Below are positions 7,603 to 15,435 of a stretch of 33,297 nucleotides of DNA, in pieces. The notes under the pieces were generated by a model. That model made no database searches. It saw only the letters and a program-made list of their open reading frames with translations, and was not told where the DNA came from. The number at the start of each line of letters is the position of its first letter. Positions within the stretch are counted from its first letter, which is position 1. Made by a program: the position numbers and the translations under genes. Origin of the DNA: Candidatus Gottesmanbacteria bacterium (GTDB lineage: Bacteria; Patescibacteriota; Microgenomatia; 2-02-FULL-39-11); NCBI GenBank assembly GCA_016195685.1, contig JACPZE010000017.1:1-33297 (forward strand), in the 5' to 3' direction.

Positions 7603-9381
7603 TTAACTCTTAAAAATCTTCAGAAATACTTCGTGGGGTATATTTACATCTGCAAATTGGCGCATCCGTTTTTTACCCTTTTTTTGAGCTTCAAGCAGTT
7701 TATCTTTTCTAGTTTGGTCTCCTCCGTAAAGCTTCTGGGTAACATCTTTGCGGAAGGCTTTCATGTCTGCTCGGGCTACAATTTTTCCACCTATTACTGC
7801 CTGGATAGGCAGTTGAAATTGCTGACGAGGCAAAAGTTCTTTTAATTTATTCACCATCAACTCTCCCAACAATTGTGCTTTTTCCCTGACCACAATTTGT
7901 GAAAAAGCGGAAATTGCTTTTTTATTTATCAAAATATCCATCTTTACCGCGTTCACCTGGCGGAATTCATAAAATTCATATTCAAGACTGGCATATCCGG
8001 AAGTTGCCGATTTTAAACTATCAAAAAAATCGACAATCATTTCGGAAAGAGGAATCACATATGTAAACTTTGCCTGACTGTCGATATATTCTAAATTTAC
8101 CATTTCACCCCGTTTATCCTGACAAAGCTGTATAATAGCTCCAACTGTTTCTCCCGGTGTATAGATGGTGACAAGCATAAATGGCTCAGAAGTTTCTTCG
8201 ATCAATGTAGGGTCCGGAAAGTCATCAGGCGAATGTATCGTAATCTTCTCACCTGAGGAAAGCAAAAGGTTATACTCTACAGTCGGAGATGTAACTATTA
8301 CTTTGAGGTTAAACTCCTGACCCAACCTTTGGGTAACCACTTCTGCATGTAGAAGTCCTAAAAATCCGCAAAGGAATCCTTTTCCTAGGGCAGGTTGCGA
8401 ACGTAACTTAAAAGTAAATGATGAATCAGAAAGGTGAAGTTTTTCAAAAGATTCACGAAGAAGTGGAAATTCATCATTGTCGGCAGGGAAAATACTTAAA
8501 AAAACCATGGGTTTTGGTTCTTTATATCCGGGTAGTGGAACTATATTTGACAGTGAATCACTTAACGTATCACCAACTCGGGCAAGTGTAAGATCTTTAA
8601 GTCCGGTAGCGATATAACCCACGTCTCCTGCGCTAAGTTGGTGTGAAGCTAGCATAAAAGGCTTAAACACTCCAATTTCAATAGGTGCAAAAGTCGCTGT
8701 TGAAGCAGAAAACTTTAGTTGTCCTGATTGGCTATTTATTTTTCCGTCAACTATTCGTACATATGCAACCACACCTTTATGTTTATCAAATTTTGAGGAG
8801 AAAACTAAAGCTCTAACAGAAGAATACCTATTTCCTGTCGGAGATGGAATTTTACTTACAATGGCTTCTAAGACTTTATCTATATTTAAACCTGTTTTTG
8901 CAGAAATCTCCAAAATATCTTCACTTTTAAATCCAAAGGTATCTATAAGTGACTTTTTGACTATGTCAACTTTTGCTGTGGGCAAATCAATTTTATTTAC
9001 AATTGGTATGACTTTGAGATTTTTATCTTTTATAAGGTGCATATGAGCTACAGTTTGAGCCTGTATCCCTTGTGTCGCATCTACTACCAGAAGTATTCCT
9101 TCGCATGCCGCCAAAGACCTTGAGACTTCATAGGAAAAATCTACATGTCCCGGAGTATCGATAAGATTTAGTATAAAATCTTTATATATCATCCTTACCG
9201 GAGCTAATTTGATAGTAATTCCCCTTTCTCTTTCAATCGGGTTACTGTCTAACACCTGCTCTTGCATATGCCGCTTATCAATCGTACCTGTAGCTTCAAG
9301 TAACCGATCAGCTAGTGTACTTTTCCCGTGATCGATATGAGCTACGATTGCGAAATTGCGAATATGTTTTTGTGTCTCCAT
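7603..9381 (-). CDS. lepA: Elongation factor 4 (LepA)
   Basis: 592 aa, normal for EF-4, a translational GTPase that remodels ribosomes. Visible motifs: G1 AHIDHGKS (14-21), G3 DTPGHVDF and G4 NKIDLP, then domains II-III, and the EF-4-specific C-terminus with GGDQTRKDKLLEAQKKGKKR and RQFADVNIPHEVF. An ATG at 9393 would add four residues, but a TATAAT (9394-9399, minus strand) abuts it, so transcription should start after that codon. The ATG at 9381, 12 bp after the -10, is therefore preferred. It diverges from tRNA-Arg(TCG). Confidence 0.95.
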   Translation of the reverse strand: METQKHIRNFAIVAHIDHGKSTLADRLLEATGTIDKRHMQEQVLDSNPIERERGITIKLAPVRMIYKDFILNLIDTPGHVDFSYEVSRSLAACEGILLVVDATQGIQAQTVAHMHLIKDKNLKVIPIVNKIDLPTAKVDIVKKSLIDTFGFKSEDILEISAKTGLNIDKVLEAIVSKIPSPTGNRYSSVRALVFSSKFDKHKGVVAYVRIVDGKINSQSGQLKFSASTATFAPIEIGVFKPFMLASHQLSAGDVGYIATGLKDLTLARVGDTLSDSLSNIVPLPGYKEPKPMVFLSIFPADNDEFPLLRESFEKLHLSDSSFTFKLRSQPALGKGFLCGFLGLLHAEVVTQRLGQEFNLKVIVTSPTVEYNLLLSSGEKITIHSPDDFPDPTLIEETSEPFMLVTIYTPGETVGAIIQLCQDKRGEMVNLEYIDSQAKFTYVIPLSEMIVDFFDSLKSATSGYASLEYEFYEFRQVNAVKMDILINKKAISAFSQIVVREKAQLLGELMVNKLKELLPRQQFQLPIQAVIGGKIVARADMKAFRKDVTQKLYGGDQTRKDKLLEAQKKGKKRMRQFADVNIPHEVFLKIFKS

Positions 9382-9430
9382 AGAATAATCCATATTATAC
9401 TTTAAAAATGTTATAATTGGGAAAATATTT

Positions 9431-9503
9431 GCGCCTGTAGCTTAATGGATAGAGCGTGTGGCTTCGGACCACAAGGTTGCGGGTTCAAGTCCTGCCAGGC
9501 GCG
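9431..9503 (+). tRNA. tRNA-Arg(TCG)
   Basis: Cloverleaf with acceptor GCGCCTG/CAGGCGC, anticodon stem TGTGG/CCACA and loop CTTCGGA; discriminator G, no encoded CCA. TATAAT at 9412-9417 lies 13 bp upstream, overlapping the divergent lepA promoter region. Confidence 0.94.
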
Positions 9504-9536
9504 CAGAATAATCCCGACAAGGGTGATTTTCTGGCT

Positions 9537-9806
9537 ATGATTAACCAATGGTCCGTGTATATTTTAAGATGTGTGGATGGAAGTTTTTACACTGGAATTA
9601 CAAATAATATTAAACGCAGACTTGAGGAACATAATAATAGCAAGACTGTAGGATCCAAATATGTTAGAGCCCGACGACCGGTAGTACTTGTTTATAAACA
9701 ACAAACTGAGAGTAGAAGTGAAGCGTTAAAAAAGGAACAAGAAATTAAAAAATTATCAAGAATATTAAAGATTGCTTTAATTGGTGGGCCCGTAGCTCAG
9801 CGGTAG
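9537..9806 (+). CDS. GIY-YIG domain protein (UPF0213/YhbQ-like)
   Basis: 89 aa. The ATG at 9537 is chosen because the longer frame would be inside tRNA-Arg. The catalytic core is WSVYILRCVDGSFYTGITNN: a strand in the GIY position, then YTGIT for YIG, followed by the conserved arginine helix IKRRLEEHN. Later AEALKKEQEIKKLSR-like residues (SEALKKEQEIKKL) carry the conserved glutamate. Such short single-domain GIY-YIG proteins are putative nucleases with no added DNA-binding domain. The last seven codons (ending GGPVAQR) and the stop lie within tRNA-Lys, so the two genes overlap by 21 bp. Confidence 0.85.
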   Translation: MINQWSVYILRCVDGSFYTGITNNIKRRLEEHNNSKTVGSKYVRARRPVVLVYKQQTESRSEALKKEQEIKKLSRILKIALIGGPVAQR

Positions 9807-9857
9807 AGCAATTGCCTCTTAAGCAATTGGCCGAAGGTTCGAATCCTTCCGGGCTCA
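9786..9857 (+). tRNA. tRNA-Lys(CTT)
   Basis: Cloverleaf with acceptor GGGCCCG/CGGGCTC (one G-U pair), anticodon stem ATTGC/GCAAT, loop CTCTTAA. Discriminator A, no encoded CCA. Its first 21 bases are the 3' end of the GIY-YIG gene, so it is probably made from the same transcript or from a promoter inside that gene. Confidence 0.93.
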
Positions 9858-9867
9858 CAAAATTCAT

Positions 9868-9938
9868 AACCAAAAAAGCTCAACTGGAGAGTACCCCGCC
9901 AGGCGGGGTGGTTCTGAGTTCGATTCTCAGGCGGCTCA
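9868..9938 (+). pseudogene. tRNA-like pseudogene
   Basis: It keeps a D-arm (GCTCAACTGGAGAGT), a perfect T-arm (CTGAG TTCGATT CTCAG) and a 3' tail GCGGCTCACA like that of the tRNA-Lys just upstream. The 5' acceptor strand is missing (A-rich sequence instead). The anticodon arm is a palindrome, CCCCGCC A GGCGGGG, which cannot make a 7-nt loop with U33. Probably a decayed tRNA or a tRNA with a palindrome inserted; the palindrome could also act as a processing or termination hairpin. Confidence 0.6.
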
Positions 9939-9972
9939 CATAAATATTTTTACAGAATAAAATTCATCACCC

Positions 9973-10542
9973 ATGCAAACTTTTGAACAAATTCCCCTTG
10001 ACCAACAATTTATAGCAATCAGAGATCAGGCAAGAAAAAGAACTATTCAACATGCCACCAATATTGATCTGAATTTTTTATCAATGACAAAACAAAATAT
10101 ATGGCTTGATTGGAATGCTCAGCTCAGAAAGCTCGACAAATCTAAACTTCCCAATCAGGCTCAAACCGATGCGTATGCCCGTTCAAGAGCTGGTGATAAA
10201 AACCTTCTGTCAGATGAAATGCCAAAACCTGCAATATTTGGGCTTAGTGAAAAACAATTTTTTGTCATTTGTCGGGAAACATGGGGACCTATTATGGGAA
10301 CTGAACTTTTTGAACACGAACTTCAACACTTTTATGCGTTTCAGCACAAAGGTGTACCTGCAAAATTTGTAATGCTCGTTGGCAAAAAAAACGAAGTTGC
10401 TCATTATTTTATCACTGCCGTCCTACCTCAATATCCCGATGATATGCCGGAGGAAGAAAAAAAGGCTGCACTTTTGTTTGCTGCTCAAGCAGTAGATTTC
10501 AAGGGGTCCGATGACCAGATGACCATAAAAAGCAACTCTTAG
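9973..10542 (+). CDS. Hypothetical protein with HELQH zinc-protease-like motif
   Basis: 189 aa, no signal peptide or membrane helix. The only motif seen is FEHELQHFYAF, giving H-E-x-x-H at 115-119, the zinc-binding signature of many metallopeptidases, with another His at 125. A catalytic role is inferred from this motif alone and a chance match cannot be excluded, but the preceding strand-like segment and the aromatic residues after it resemble a genuine active-site helix. TAAAAT lies about 10 bp upstream of the ATG. It converges with the next gene; the two stop codons abut. Confidence 0.65.
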   Translation: MQTFEQIPLDQQFIAIRDQARKRTIQHATNIDLNFLSMTKQNIWLDWNAQLRKLDKSKLPNQAQTDAYARSRAGDKNLLSDEMPKPAIFGLSEKQFFVICRETWGPIMGTELFEHELQHFYAFQHKGVPAKFVMLVGKKNEVAHYFITAVLPQYPDDMPEEEKKAALLFAAQAVDFKGSDDQMTIKSNS

Positions 10543-10917
10543 TTATTGAATTAATTCTTGTAGGGACTTTTGGTTTTCGGGAGTAATCAGTTCCTTTATC
10601 GTATTTAAATTCTGGTTGTTTCCGGTAAAAGAGGAAGAAAAAAATAACTGTATAAGCCAGATGTTTAAAATAAGTGAAACTATGGTCATTACTAAATTAA
10701 GTACTGCCGCTTTCTTGCTTTGACTATCTCCAATGAAGAAAAAATATTTGATAAAATAATATATCCCTATCGGCGGCAGTAAAATGCTCATCAAATACGC
10801 TTTCCAATAGCTCTCTTTGGCCTTCAGATTTTGCTTTTGTTGATCCATCTGCAGAAGCGCCTCAAAATTTTTGGGATTTTTTACTTGAGAATCAGGTACG
10901 TTTAGCTGTTCTTCCAT
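10543..10917 (-). CDS. Two-helix membrane protein, unknown function
   Basis: 124 aa. A hydrophilic N-terminus (1-38) precedes two membrane helices (about 40-62 and 69-93), separated by GDSQSKKAAV, and a polar tail rich in Asn and Gln. The pattern suggests a small inner-membrane protein with both ends on the same side. No motif was recognised. It follows the TrmB-like gene by 14 bp on the same strand, so the two probably form one operon. Confidence 0.65.
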   Translation of the reverse strand: MEEQLNVPDSQVKNPKNFEALLQMDQQKQNLKAKESYWKAYLMSILLPPIGIYYFIKYFFFIGDSQSKKAAVLNLVMTIVSLILNIWLIQLFFSSSFTGNNQNLNTIKELITPENQKSLQELIQ

Positions 10918-10931
10918 ATATGTTCATCTTA

Positions 10932-11759
10932 CTATATATGTCGGTTTTTGGGATTTTTGGCTTTCTCAACACGTTTTCCCTCCTCTATATAATCTTCGGC
11001 AATATCCCAAAACCTCCAAAATATCTGCTTGTACATCCCTACAAATGGGGAATTGGCTATCTCCACCCCAACTTTATTGCCATCCGCCCAATTTAGTATA
11101 GATATCGTATCGTTAAAAATTACCTGGTATTGTCTAATATCCAGGATTTTGGGAGGGATGTATCTGGATTTGTAATATTTTCCCCAATCCGGCACATTTG
11201 TATACCAATAGTCTCCCTGATCCGTAGCATTTTCTACTTCTATCTTGGTGATTTTCCGCTTGACTTGCTCGTATCTTATCTTTTCGGCAAACGCCTTCCC
11301 AGCTATATTATTTCTGTTCTCAAAACCAAACACCAATATTTCTTTTTTAGCAGACAGATGGTTCCAAAGCATTTGTTTTAGACCATCTGTACCGTGATAA
11401 TGCTTTATTTCTATGCCTTTATTTGGATCGCTACCTAGAGTAGTAAGTCCTTTTAATATATCCGGTAAATTCTCTTTTTGAGTTTTCAACTCTTGCTCTT
11501 TTTCTAGTATAAGTAACTCTAAATTATCCGGATTTGAAGCTTTCAATGTGATCCCGCGTCCTATATTTACTTCTTCGATGAGTTTTTTGGATTTCAGTTT
11601 ATCTAGATATCTATATATACGCGACCTGTTTATATTTGTGTCACGGGAAAGATTTAAAGGTGTCCGGGAACCATTTTCCAATAAGTACAAATAAATTCTA
11701 GTCTCAACTTCATCTAATCCAAAGGAAGACAGTTGTGAAGCAATTATTTGTTTGTTCAT
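10932..11759 (-). CDS. TrmB-like transcriptional regulator
   Basis: 275 aa. Residues 8-75 form a winged helix of the TrmB type: LSSFGLDEVETRIYLYLLENG, then the recognition region RDTNINRSRIYRYLDKLKSKKLIEE and a wing. A coiled segment (EKEQELKTQKENLPDILKGL) leads to a C-terminal effector-like domain (HYHGTDGLKQMLWNHLSAKKEILVFGF). TrmB proteins sense sugars or other metabolites; the ligand here is unknown. It diverges from the FAD oxidoreductase across 65 bp that contain a palindrome, so it may control itself and that gene (inference). Confidence 0.82.
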   Translation of the reverse strand: MNKQIIASQLSSFGLDEVETRIYLYLLENGSRTPLNLSRDTNINRSRIYRYLDKLKSKKLIEEVNIGRGITLKASNPDNLELLILEKEQELKTQKENLPDILKGLTTLGSDPNKGIEIKHYHGTDGLKQMLWNHLSAKKEILVFGFENRNNIAGKAFAEKIRYEQVKRKITKIEVENATDQGDYWYTNVPDWGKYYKSRYIPPKILDIRQYQVIFNDTISILNWADGNKVGVEIANSPFVGMYKQIFWRFWDIAEDYIEEGKRVEKAKNPKNRHI

Positions 11760-11784
11760 ACGATCAAACAGATGGTTTACAAAC

Positions 11785-11803
11785 TATTATAGGGTATATA
11801 TAC
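11785..11803. promoter_or_regulatory. Divergent promoter region with 10-bp palindrome
   Basis: Between the TrmB-like and oxidoreductase genes lie a TATTAT (11785-11790, plus strand -10 candidate) and the perfect palindrome GTATATATAC (11794-11803). The palindrome sits where a repressor would block the plus-strand promoter. It could be the operator of the TrmB-like protein. Confidence 0.4.
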
Positions 11804-11824
11804 TTCCATGTCAAGGAACCAAAT

Positions 11825-13282
11825 ATGAAAAATAAAAAGGGAGATGTAATTATTGTCGGTACCGGAATTGTTGGCCTTATGACGGCTTATTATTTAAATG
11901 AGTCAGGATATAAGGTTACGTGCTATGATTTTGGGCCGGATCCGACTAATCTTCACTACGACGAACGGATGGCCAGTACCACTTATAGAAGTGGGAACGC
12001 CAGACATGTCACATCTACCGAAACGTCTTCTCTGGCTAGTTCTTCCCGGAAGGGACTTATCTATAAATCACCATCTGTTGGAGGCTGGATGTCAAAGAAT
12101 ATCAAGCAACTTACTCCTTCTGAAAAAAAATGGGTCGATGATTTTGAGTACTTTACCCATCATCCTGAAATTATAGACCGTTACAATGATGATATCTGCC
12201 GTATAAACAATATGGGTAAGAAAGGCTGGTATGATCTTATCCGGAAAAATAAAAAAATCTTTGAAAACTGCGGCTTGCAACTTGGAGTGGGAATATTTTT
12301 CCTGAATCGCAAACATTTCATGAAAGAAAAAGTCGACTCTTTTGAAAGAGCTAAATCTGAAGCTGATTTTGAAGACTTATATAACACGCCAAAAGTTAAA
12401 AGATTAAATATCGGTAAGGTAAGAAAAGCTTACCCTGCGTTTGAATATGCCTGTGATCAGGATTTGCTGGTGGGAGGACTTACGGAGGATTGCATAACTG
12501 TAAATGCTATAGACTTTTGTACAAATACAATAAATTACCTAAGAAACAAAGGTGTTGCCTTTCACTGGGAAAAGTTTATAGTAGAAATTAAACGAAATGA
12601 AAATAGTGAAATCTCTCACCTTGTCAATAGCAAGGGAGAAATACTAAAAGCAAATCATTATGTCTTTTCGACCGGCTGGCTTACCCACGGTTTATATAAA
12701 GATACAAAGTGTGAGGACAAAATAATGGGTGTTTTAGGCTGCTGGGTTACTGTTCCCAACCCGGGACTTGAGGCGGAAACTCTTGTCGCTCATGCTTTTG
12801 ATGCGAAACCATATAGCCCGAAGTGTTTTTCCGGTGCTTTTAAGATCGACGCTCCCGAACCTACCAACTATATAAATGCCACGCTGGAAGGCAGTAAACT
12901 GATAGTATCGGGTGGATATGGTTTTATAGGAAATGATATTACAAATATACCAAACCTCATATGGCCAGGAGTAAAAGCACAATTTAACCATTTTGAAGAA
13001 ATTGTTAAAAAGATTTTCCCGAAAGCGTATGAGGAAGCGGAACTGGCAGGAAGTTTGGACAGAAGAATGTGTGCCAGACCGGTAACAGCCTGCGGTTTAG
13101 GAGTTTTTGAAGAGTTAAAAACAGTTAAAGGTGGAAAAACGGTAATCGTAGGCGCCAATGCTGCCGGCGGCTTTACCCAAGCACCCGCACTCGCTGAAGC
13201 TGTAGTTTCTTCCATAAAGGGTAAAACTGACCACTTTGTGATAAGAGCATACAACCCGTCTCGTTTGGAGAGATCCTCTTAA
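11825..13282 (+). CDS. FAD-dependent oxidoreductase (DadA/DAO family)
   Basis: 485 aa. The N-terminal dinucleotide-binding fold is clear: VIIVGTGIVGLMTAYYLNESG with G12-x-G14-x-x-G17, ending in the acidic strand YDFGPD. The C-terminal GGKTVIVGANAAGGFTQAPALAEAVVSSI is the second FAD-binding segment of the DAO superfamily (amino-acid oxidases and dehydrogenases such as DadA and sarcosine oxidase). It most likely oxidises an amine or D-amino acid; the substrate is unknown. The ATG at 11825 is chosen because the longer frame would run antisense into the divergent regulator. About 20% longer than typical DadA, with no obvious membrane helix. Confidence 0.8.
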   Translation: MKNKKGDVIIVGTGIVGLMTAYYLNESGYKVTCYDFGPDPTNLHYDERMASTTYRSGNARHVTSTETSSLASSSRKGLIYKSPSVGGWMSKNIKQLTPSEKKWVDDFEYFTHHPEIIDRYNDDICRINNMGKKGWYDLIRKNKKIFENCGLQLGVGIFFLNRKHFMKEKVDSFERAKSEADFEDLYNTPKVKRLNIGKVRKAYPAFEYACDQDLLVGGLTEDCITVNAIDFCTNTINYLRNKGVAFHWEKFIVEIKRNENSEISHLVNSKGEILKANHYVFSTGWLTHGLYKDTKCEDKIMGVLGCWVTVPNPGLEAETLVAHAFDAKPYSPKCFSGAFKIDAPEPTNYINATLEGSKLIVSGGYGFIGNDITNIPNLIWPGVKAQFNHFEEIVKKIFPKAYEEAELAGSLDRRMCARPVTACGLGVFEELKTVKGGKTVIVGANAAGGFTQAPALAEAVVSSIKGKTDHFVIRAYNPSRLERSS

Positions 13283-13327
13283 TCTATTGTAGAATAGCCT
13301 GCAATATGACATAATTAAGGGATCTTT

Positions 13328-13900
13328 ATGGGTAAGATTTCTACAGCGGATTTCCAAAAAGGGATGTTTATAGAGTATAAAGATGAACCCCACCAAATCG
13401 TCGATTTGACATTCGTCAATCCGGGCAAGGGTTCTGCATTTGTCCGAACCAAGCTTAAAAGTGTAAAAACGGGTAGAGTCCAGGAATTTACATATAAATC
13501 CGGTGAAAGCGCGCAAGAGTTGCCTGTAGAAGTCCATGAAATGCAATATCTCTATAAGGAAAGCGACAAGTATATTTTTATGAACAACAGAAACTATGAG
13601 CAAACCAGCCTTTCCGAAGGTATAATAGGCAATTTCAGCAAGTTTTTAAAAGAAGGCGATACTCAACAAATTCTTATCTATGAAGGAAAGGCCATCGGAA
13701 TGAGATTCCCCAAAAAGGTCAGACTACTCGTGACTGAAGCAGAAGAAGGTGCAAAAGGAAACACTGTAATGGGTGCAAAAAAGATGGTTCGGGTAGAAAC
13801 AGGAGTAGAACTGGCCGTACCTCTTTTTATAAAAAAAGGCGACGTTGTCGCCATAGACCCTGAGACTGGTGAATACCTCCAGCGGGAGTCCATGCCATAG
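13328..13900 (+). CDS. efp: Elongation factor P
   Basis: 190 aa, the usual EF-P length with three beta-barrel domains. NPGKGSAF places the conserved Lys34 at the tip of domain I, where it contacts the peptidyl-transferase centre to rescue ribosomes at polyproline. MGKISTADFQKGMFIEY and the C-terminal GEYLQRESMP are typical. A promoter TTGTAG-N17-CATAAT lies upstream, with the -10 12 bp before the ATG and no Shine-Dalgarno. The polyproline run in hsdR in this window would be a natural EF-P client. Confidence 0.96.
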   Translation: MGKISTADFQKGMFIEYKDEPHQIVDLTFVNPGKGSAFVRTKLKSVKTGRVQEFTYKSGESAQELPVEVHEMQYLYKESDKYIFMNNRNYEQTSLSEGIIGNFSKFLKEGDTQQILIYEGKAIGMRFPKKVRLLVTEAEEGAKGNTVMGAKKMVRVETGVELAVPLFIKKGDVVAIDPETGEYLQRESMP

Positions 13901-13965
13901 GCAGGCACAGAATTAGCTTCTCTGCCGACCGTACTTTCAACTTAACTTGACAGTTTGAAGTATTT

Positions 13966-14589
13966 ATGGCATCCTACGCGATAGAAAGAATGAAAAAACT
14001 CATCCTTTTTGTACTTTGGTTTCCACTCAATTTTGCCCTCCTGACGTTCTATCTTGTATTGTTACTAAACTTCCATCACCAGAGAATTCCCTTGGCGAAA
14101 AAAGACATAGCTTTTGCAAAAGAATATACTATAGTTACTCCCTCACCCATAATAAACCCGAATAATATTTCTCCGAAAGCCGATATACGTATCACCGTCC
14201 TTCAGAAATTTCTTGCGAATTATGATTCTCCTTTGACTCCTCTTTCTTCATATCTAGTCGATACCGCAGACCTAAATGGCCTTGATTATGCCTTAATTCC
14301 AGCTATAGCCATGCAGGAATCCGGAGGGTGCAAAGTGATCCCGAATAATTCATATAATTGTTGGGGGTTTGGAATCTATGGAAGTACAGTCACCAGATTT
14401 GCATCTTACGAAGAGGCAATCAGCGCTGTTGCGAAAACCATAAAACAATCCTATATAAAAAATGGTTTGACAAATCCTACCCTTTTGGAAAACATCTGGG
14501 CACCACAAAGTACAGGACAGTGGTCGTACGCAGTGAATTACTTCATCGGGAAAATACGGGATCTAGAGAAAAATGTCCCTGCCACTTGA
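13966..14589 (+). CDS. Membrane-anchored lysozyme-fold (glucosaminidase-like) protein
   Basis: Up to 207 aa; an in-frame ATG at 13990 (MKKLILFVLWFPLNFALLTF) may be the real start. One N-terminal hydrophobic segment anchors or exports it. The domain from about residue 75 has LIPAIAMQESGGCKVIPNNS, with a Glu in the helix position of the lysozyme fold, then YNCWGFGIYGS, FASYEEAISAVAKTI and IWAPQSTGQWSYAVNYF. This order matches glucosaminidase or lytic-transglycosylase-like peptidoglycan hydrolases. The Cys pair around ESGGCK/YNCWG probably forms a disulfide. It is paralogous to the gene at 14776. TTGACA lies 23 bp before the first ATG, but no matching -10 was found. Confidence 0.75.
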   Translation: MASYAIERMKKLILFVLWFPLNFALLTFYLVLLLNFHHQRIPLAKKDIAFAKEYTIVTPSPIINPNNISPKADIRITVLQKFLANYDSPLTPLSSYLVDTADLNGLDYALIPAIAMQESGGCKVIPNNSYNCWGFGIYGSTVTRFASYEEAISAVAKTIKQSYIKNGLTNPTLLENIWAPQSTGQWSYAVNYFIGKIRDLEKNVPAT

Positions 14590-14619
14590 CAAGCCTATAA
14601 TGTATGATATAATACCTCT

Positions 14620-14675
14620 TTAGATCCTAAGGTTGTTCGAAAGCGCAAGCTTCCGAATGGCGTTAGGATTTTTTT
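14620..14675 (+). ncRNA. Candidate small RNA with strong promoter and terminator
   Basis: An almost ideal promoter (TTGACA 14586-14591, 16-bp spacer, extended -10 TGATATAAT with TATAAT at 14608-14613) would start RNA near 14620. The transcript folds into ATCCTAA/TTAGGAT (14624-14630 with 14663-14669), with an inner TTCG...CGAA hairpin capped by a GCAA (GNRA) tetraloop, and ends in a T-run through 14675. No reading frame fits. It is either an independent ~55-nt RNA or a premature-termination leader for the lysozyme-fold gene at 14776. No known riboswitch class recognised. Confidence 0.6.
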
Positions 14676-14740
14676 ATGCAAGAGTTAACGAACTTTGCGA
14701 GTTTTACTCTTGCATATGGTTAAATTCCATCAGGAATTTA
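14676..14740. repeat. Two further perfect inverted repeats
   Basis: Directly after the T-run come ATGCAAGAGT/ACTCTTGCAT (14676-14685 with 14706-14715; 10-bp perfect arms) and TAAATTCC/GGAATTTA (14721-14728 with 14733-14740; 8-bp arms, ATCA loop). Three perfect hairpins in 120 bp is far above what this AT-rich spacer should contain by chance. Confidence 0.6.
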
Positions 14741-14775
14741 CACCATCTGCCGAATAATTTATCTGCCCAAAATAT

Positions 14776-15315
14776 ATGAAATGGATAGTAATACCACTGA
14801 TATGTCTTTTTAGTTGGCTAGGTTTAACTAAGCCCGCTTTGGCGGAAAATGTATCAATCGCGGAACCATCTGCCAGCTTAAACTACAAACTGGTGGTAAA
14901 ACCCGATTTGAGACCACAAAAATTGGAAGATTTTCTATCCAAATATGGTTCTCCCCTTACTTCTTATGCACAAGTGATTGTAAGTTTGGCCGACAAGTAT
15001 CACATCGATTGGCGATTGGTTGCAGCAATTTCCGGTGTGGAATCCACTTTTTGCAAATCCATACCATATAATTCATACAACTGCTGGGGATGGAATAATG
15101 GTAAACATGCATTTGCCAGCTATATTGACGGATTGGAAAAAGTATCGGAAACTTTGGGCATTCATTATTTTGGAAAAGGATTTGATACCCCAGAAACAAT
15201 CGGCCCTATTTATGCTCCACCTTCACCTGATTGGGCGTGGAAAGTACGCTACTTCATGAATCTACTAGAGGATGATACCCAAGCCACTTTCCTGGCAAAA
15301 CAGTTCTCGATCTAA
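14776..15315 (+). CDS. Secreted lysozyme-fold (glucosaminidase-like) protein
   Basis: 179 aa with a cleavable signal peptide (MKWIVIPLICLFSWLGLTKP, cut after ALA). The mature part shares its whole pattern with the upstream paralogue: LEDFLSKYGSPLTSYA, LVAAISGVESTFCKSIPYNS, YNCWGWNNGKHAFASY and IYAPPSPDWAWKVRYFMN. Glu in GVES fills the catalytic-helix position of the lysozyme fold. It is probably a peptidoglycan hydrolase acting outside the membrane, while its sister stays anchored. Its transcript would cross the structured region 14620-14740, which may attenuate expression. Confidence 0.75.
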   Translation: MKWIVIPLICLFSWLGLTKPALAENVSIAEPSASLNYKLVVKPDLRPQKLEDFLSKYGSPLTSYAQVIVSLADKYHIDWRLVAAISGVESTFCKSIPYNSYNCWGWNNGKHAFASYIDGLEKVSETLGIHYFGKGFDTPETIGPIYAPPSPDWAWKVRYFMNLLEDDTQATFLAKQFSI

Positions 15316-15321
15316 AATCAG

Positions 15322-15405
15322 TGCCGAGGAGAGGACTTGAACCCCCACGACCTTTCGGTCAATAGGTCCTAAACCTATCGCGTCTGCCAGTTCCGCCACC
15401 TCGGC
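15322..15405 (-). tRNA. tRNA-Leu(TAG)
   Basis: Class II tRNA on the minus strand: acceptor GCCGAGG/CCTCGGC, D-arm TGGCGGAACTGG, anticodon stem ATAGG/CCTAT with loop TTTAGGA, and a GACC/GGTC variable arm. Discriminator A, CCA not encoded. Confidence 0.94.
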
Positions 15406-15435
15406 TTAAGTTCTTATTATAGCTTACTTGGGAAT

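Noticed and set aside
9382-9393. Upstream ATG for lepA
   Set aside because: The -10 box directly abuts this ATG, so it would not be within the transcript.
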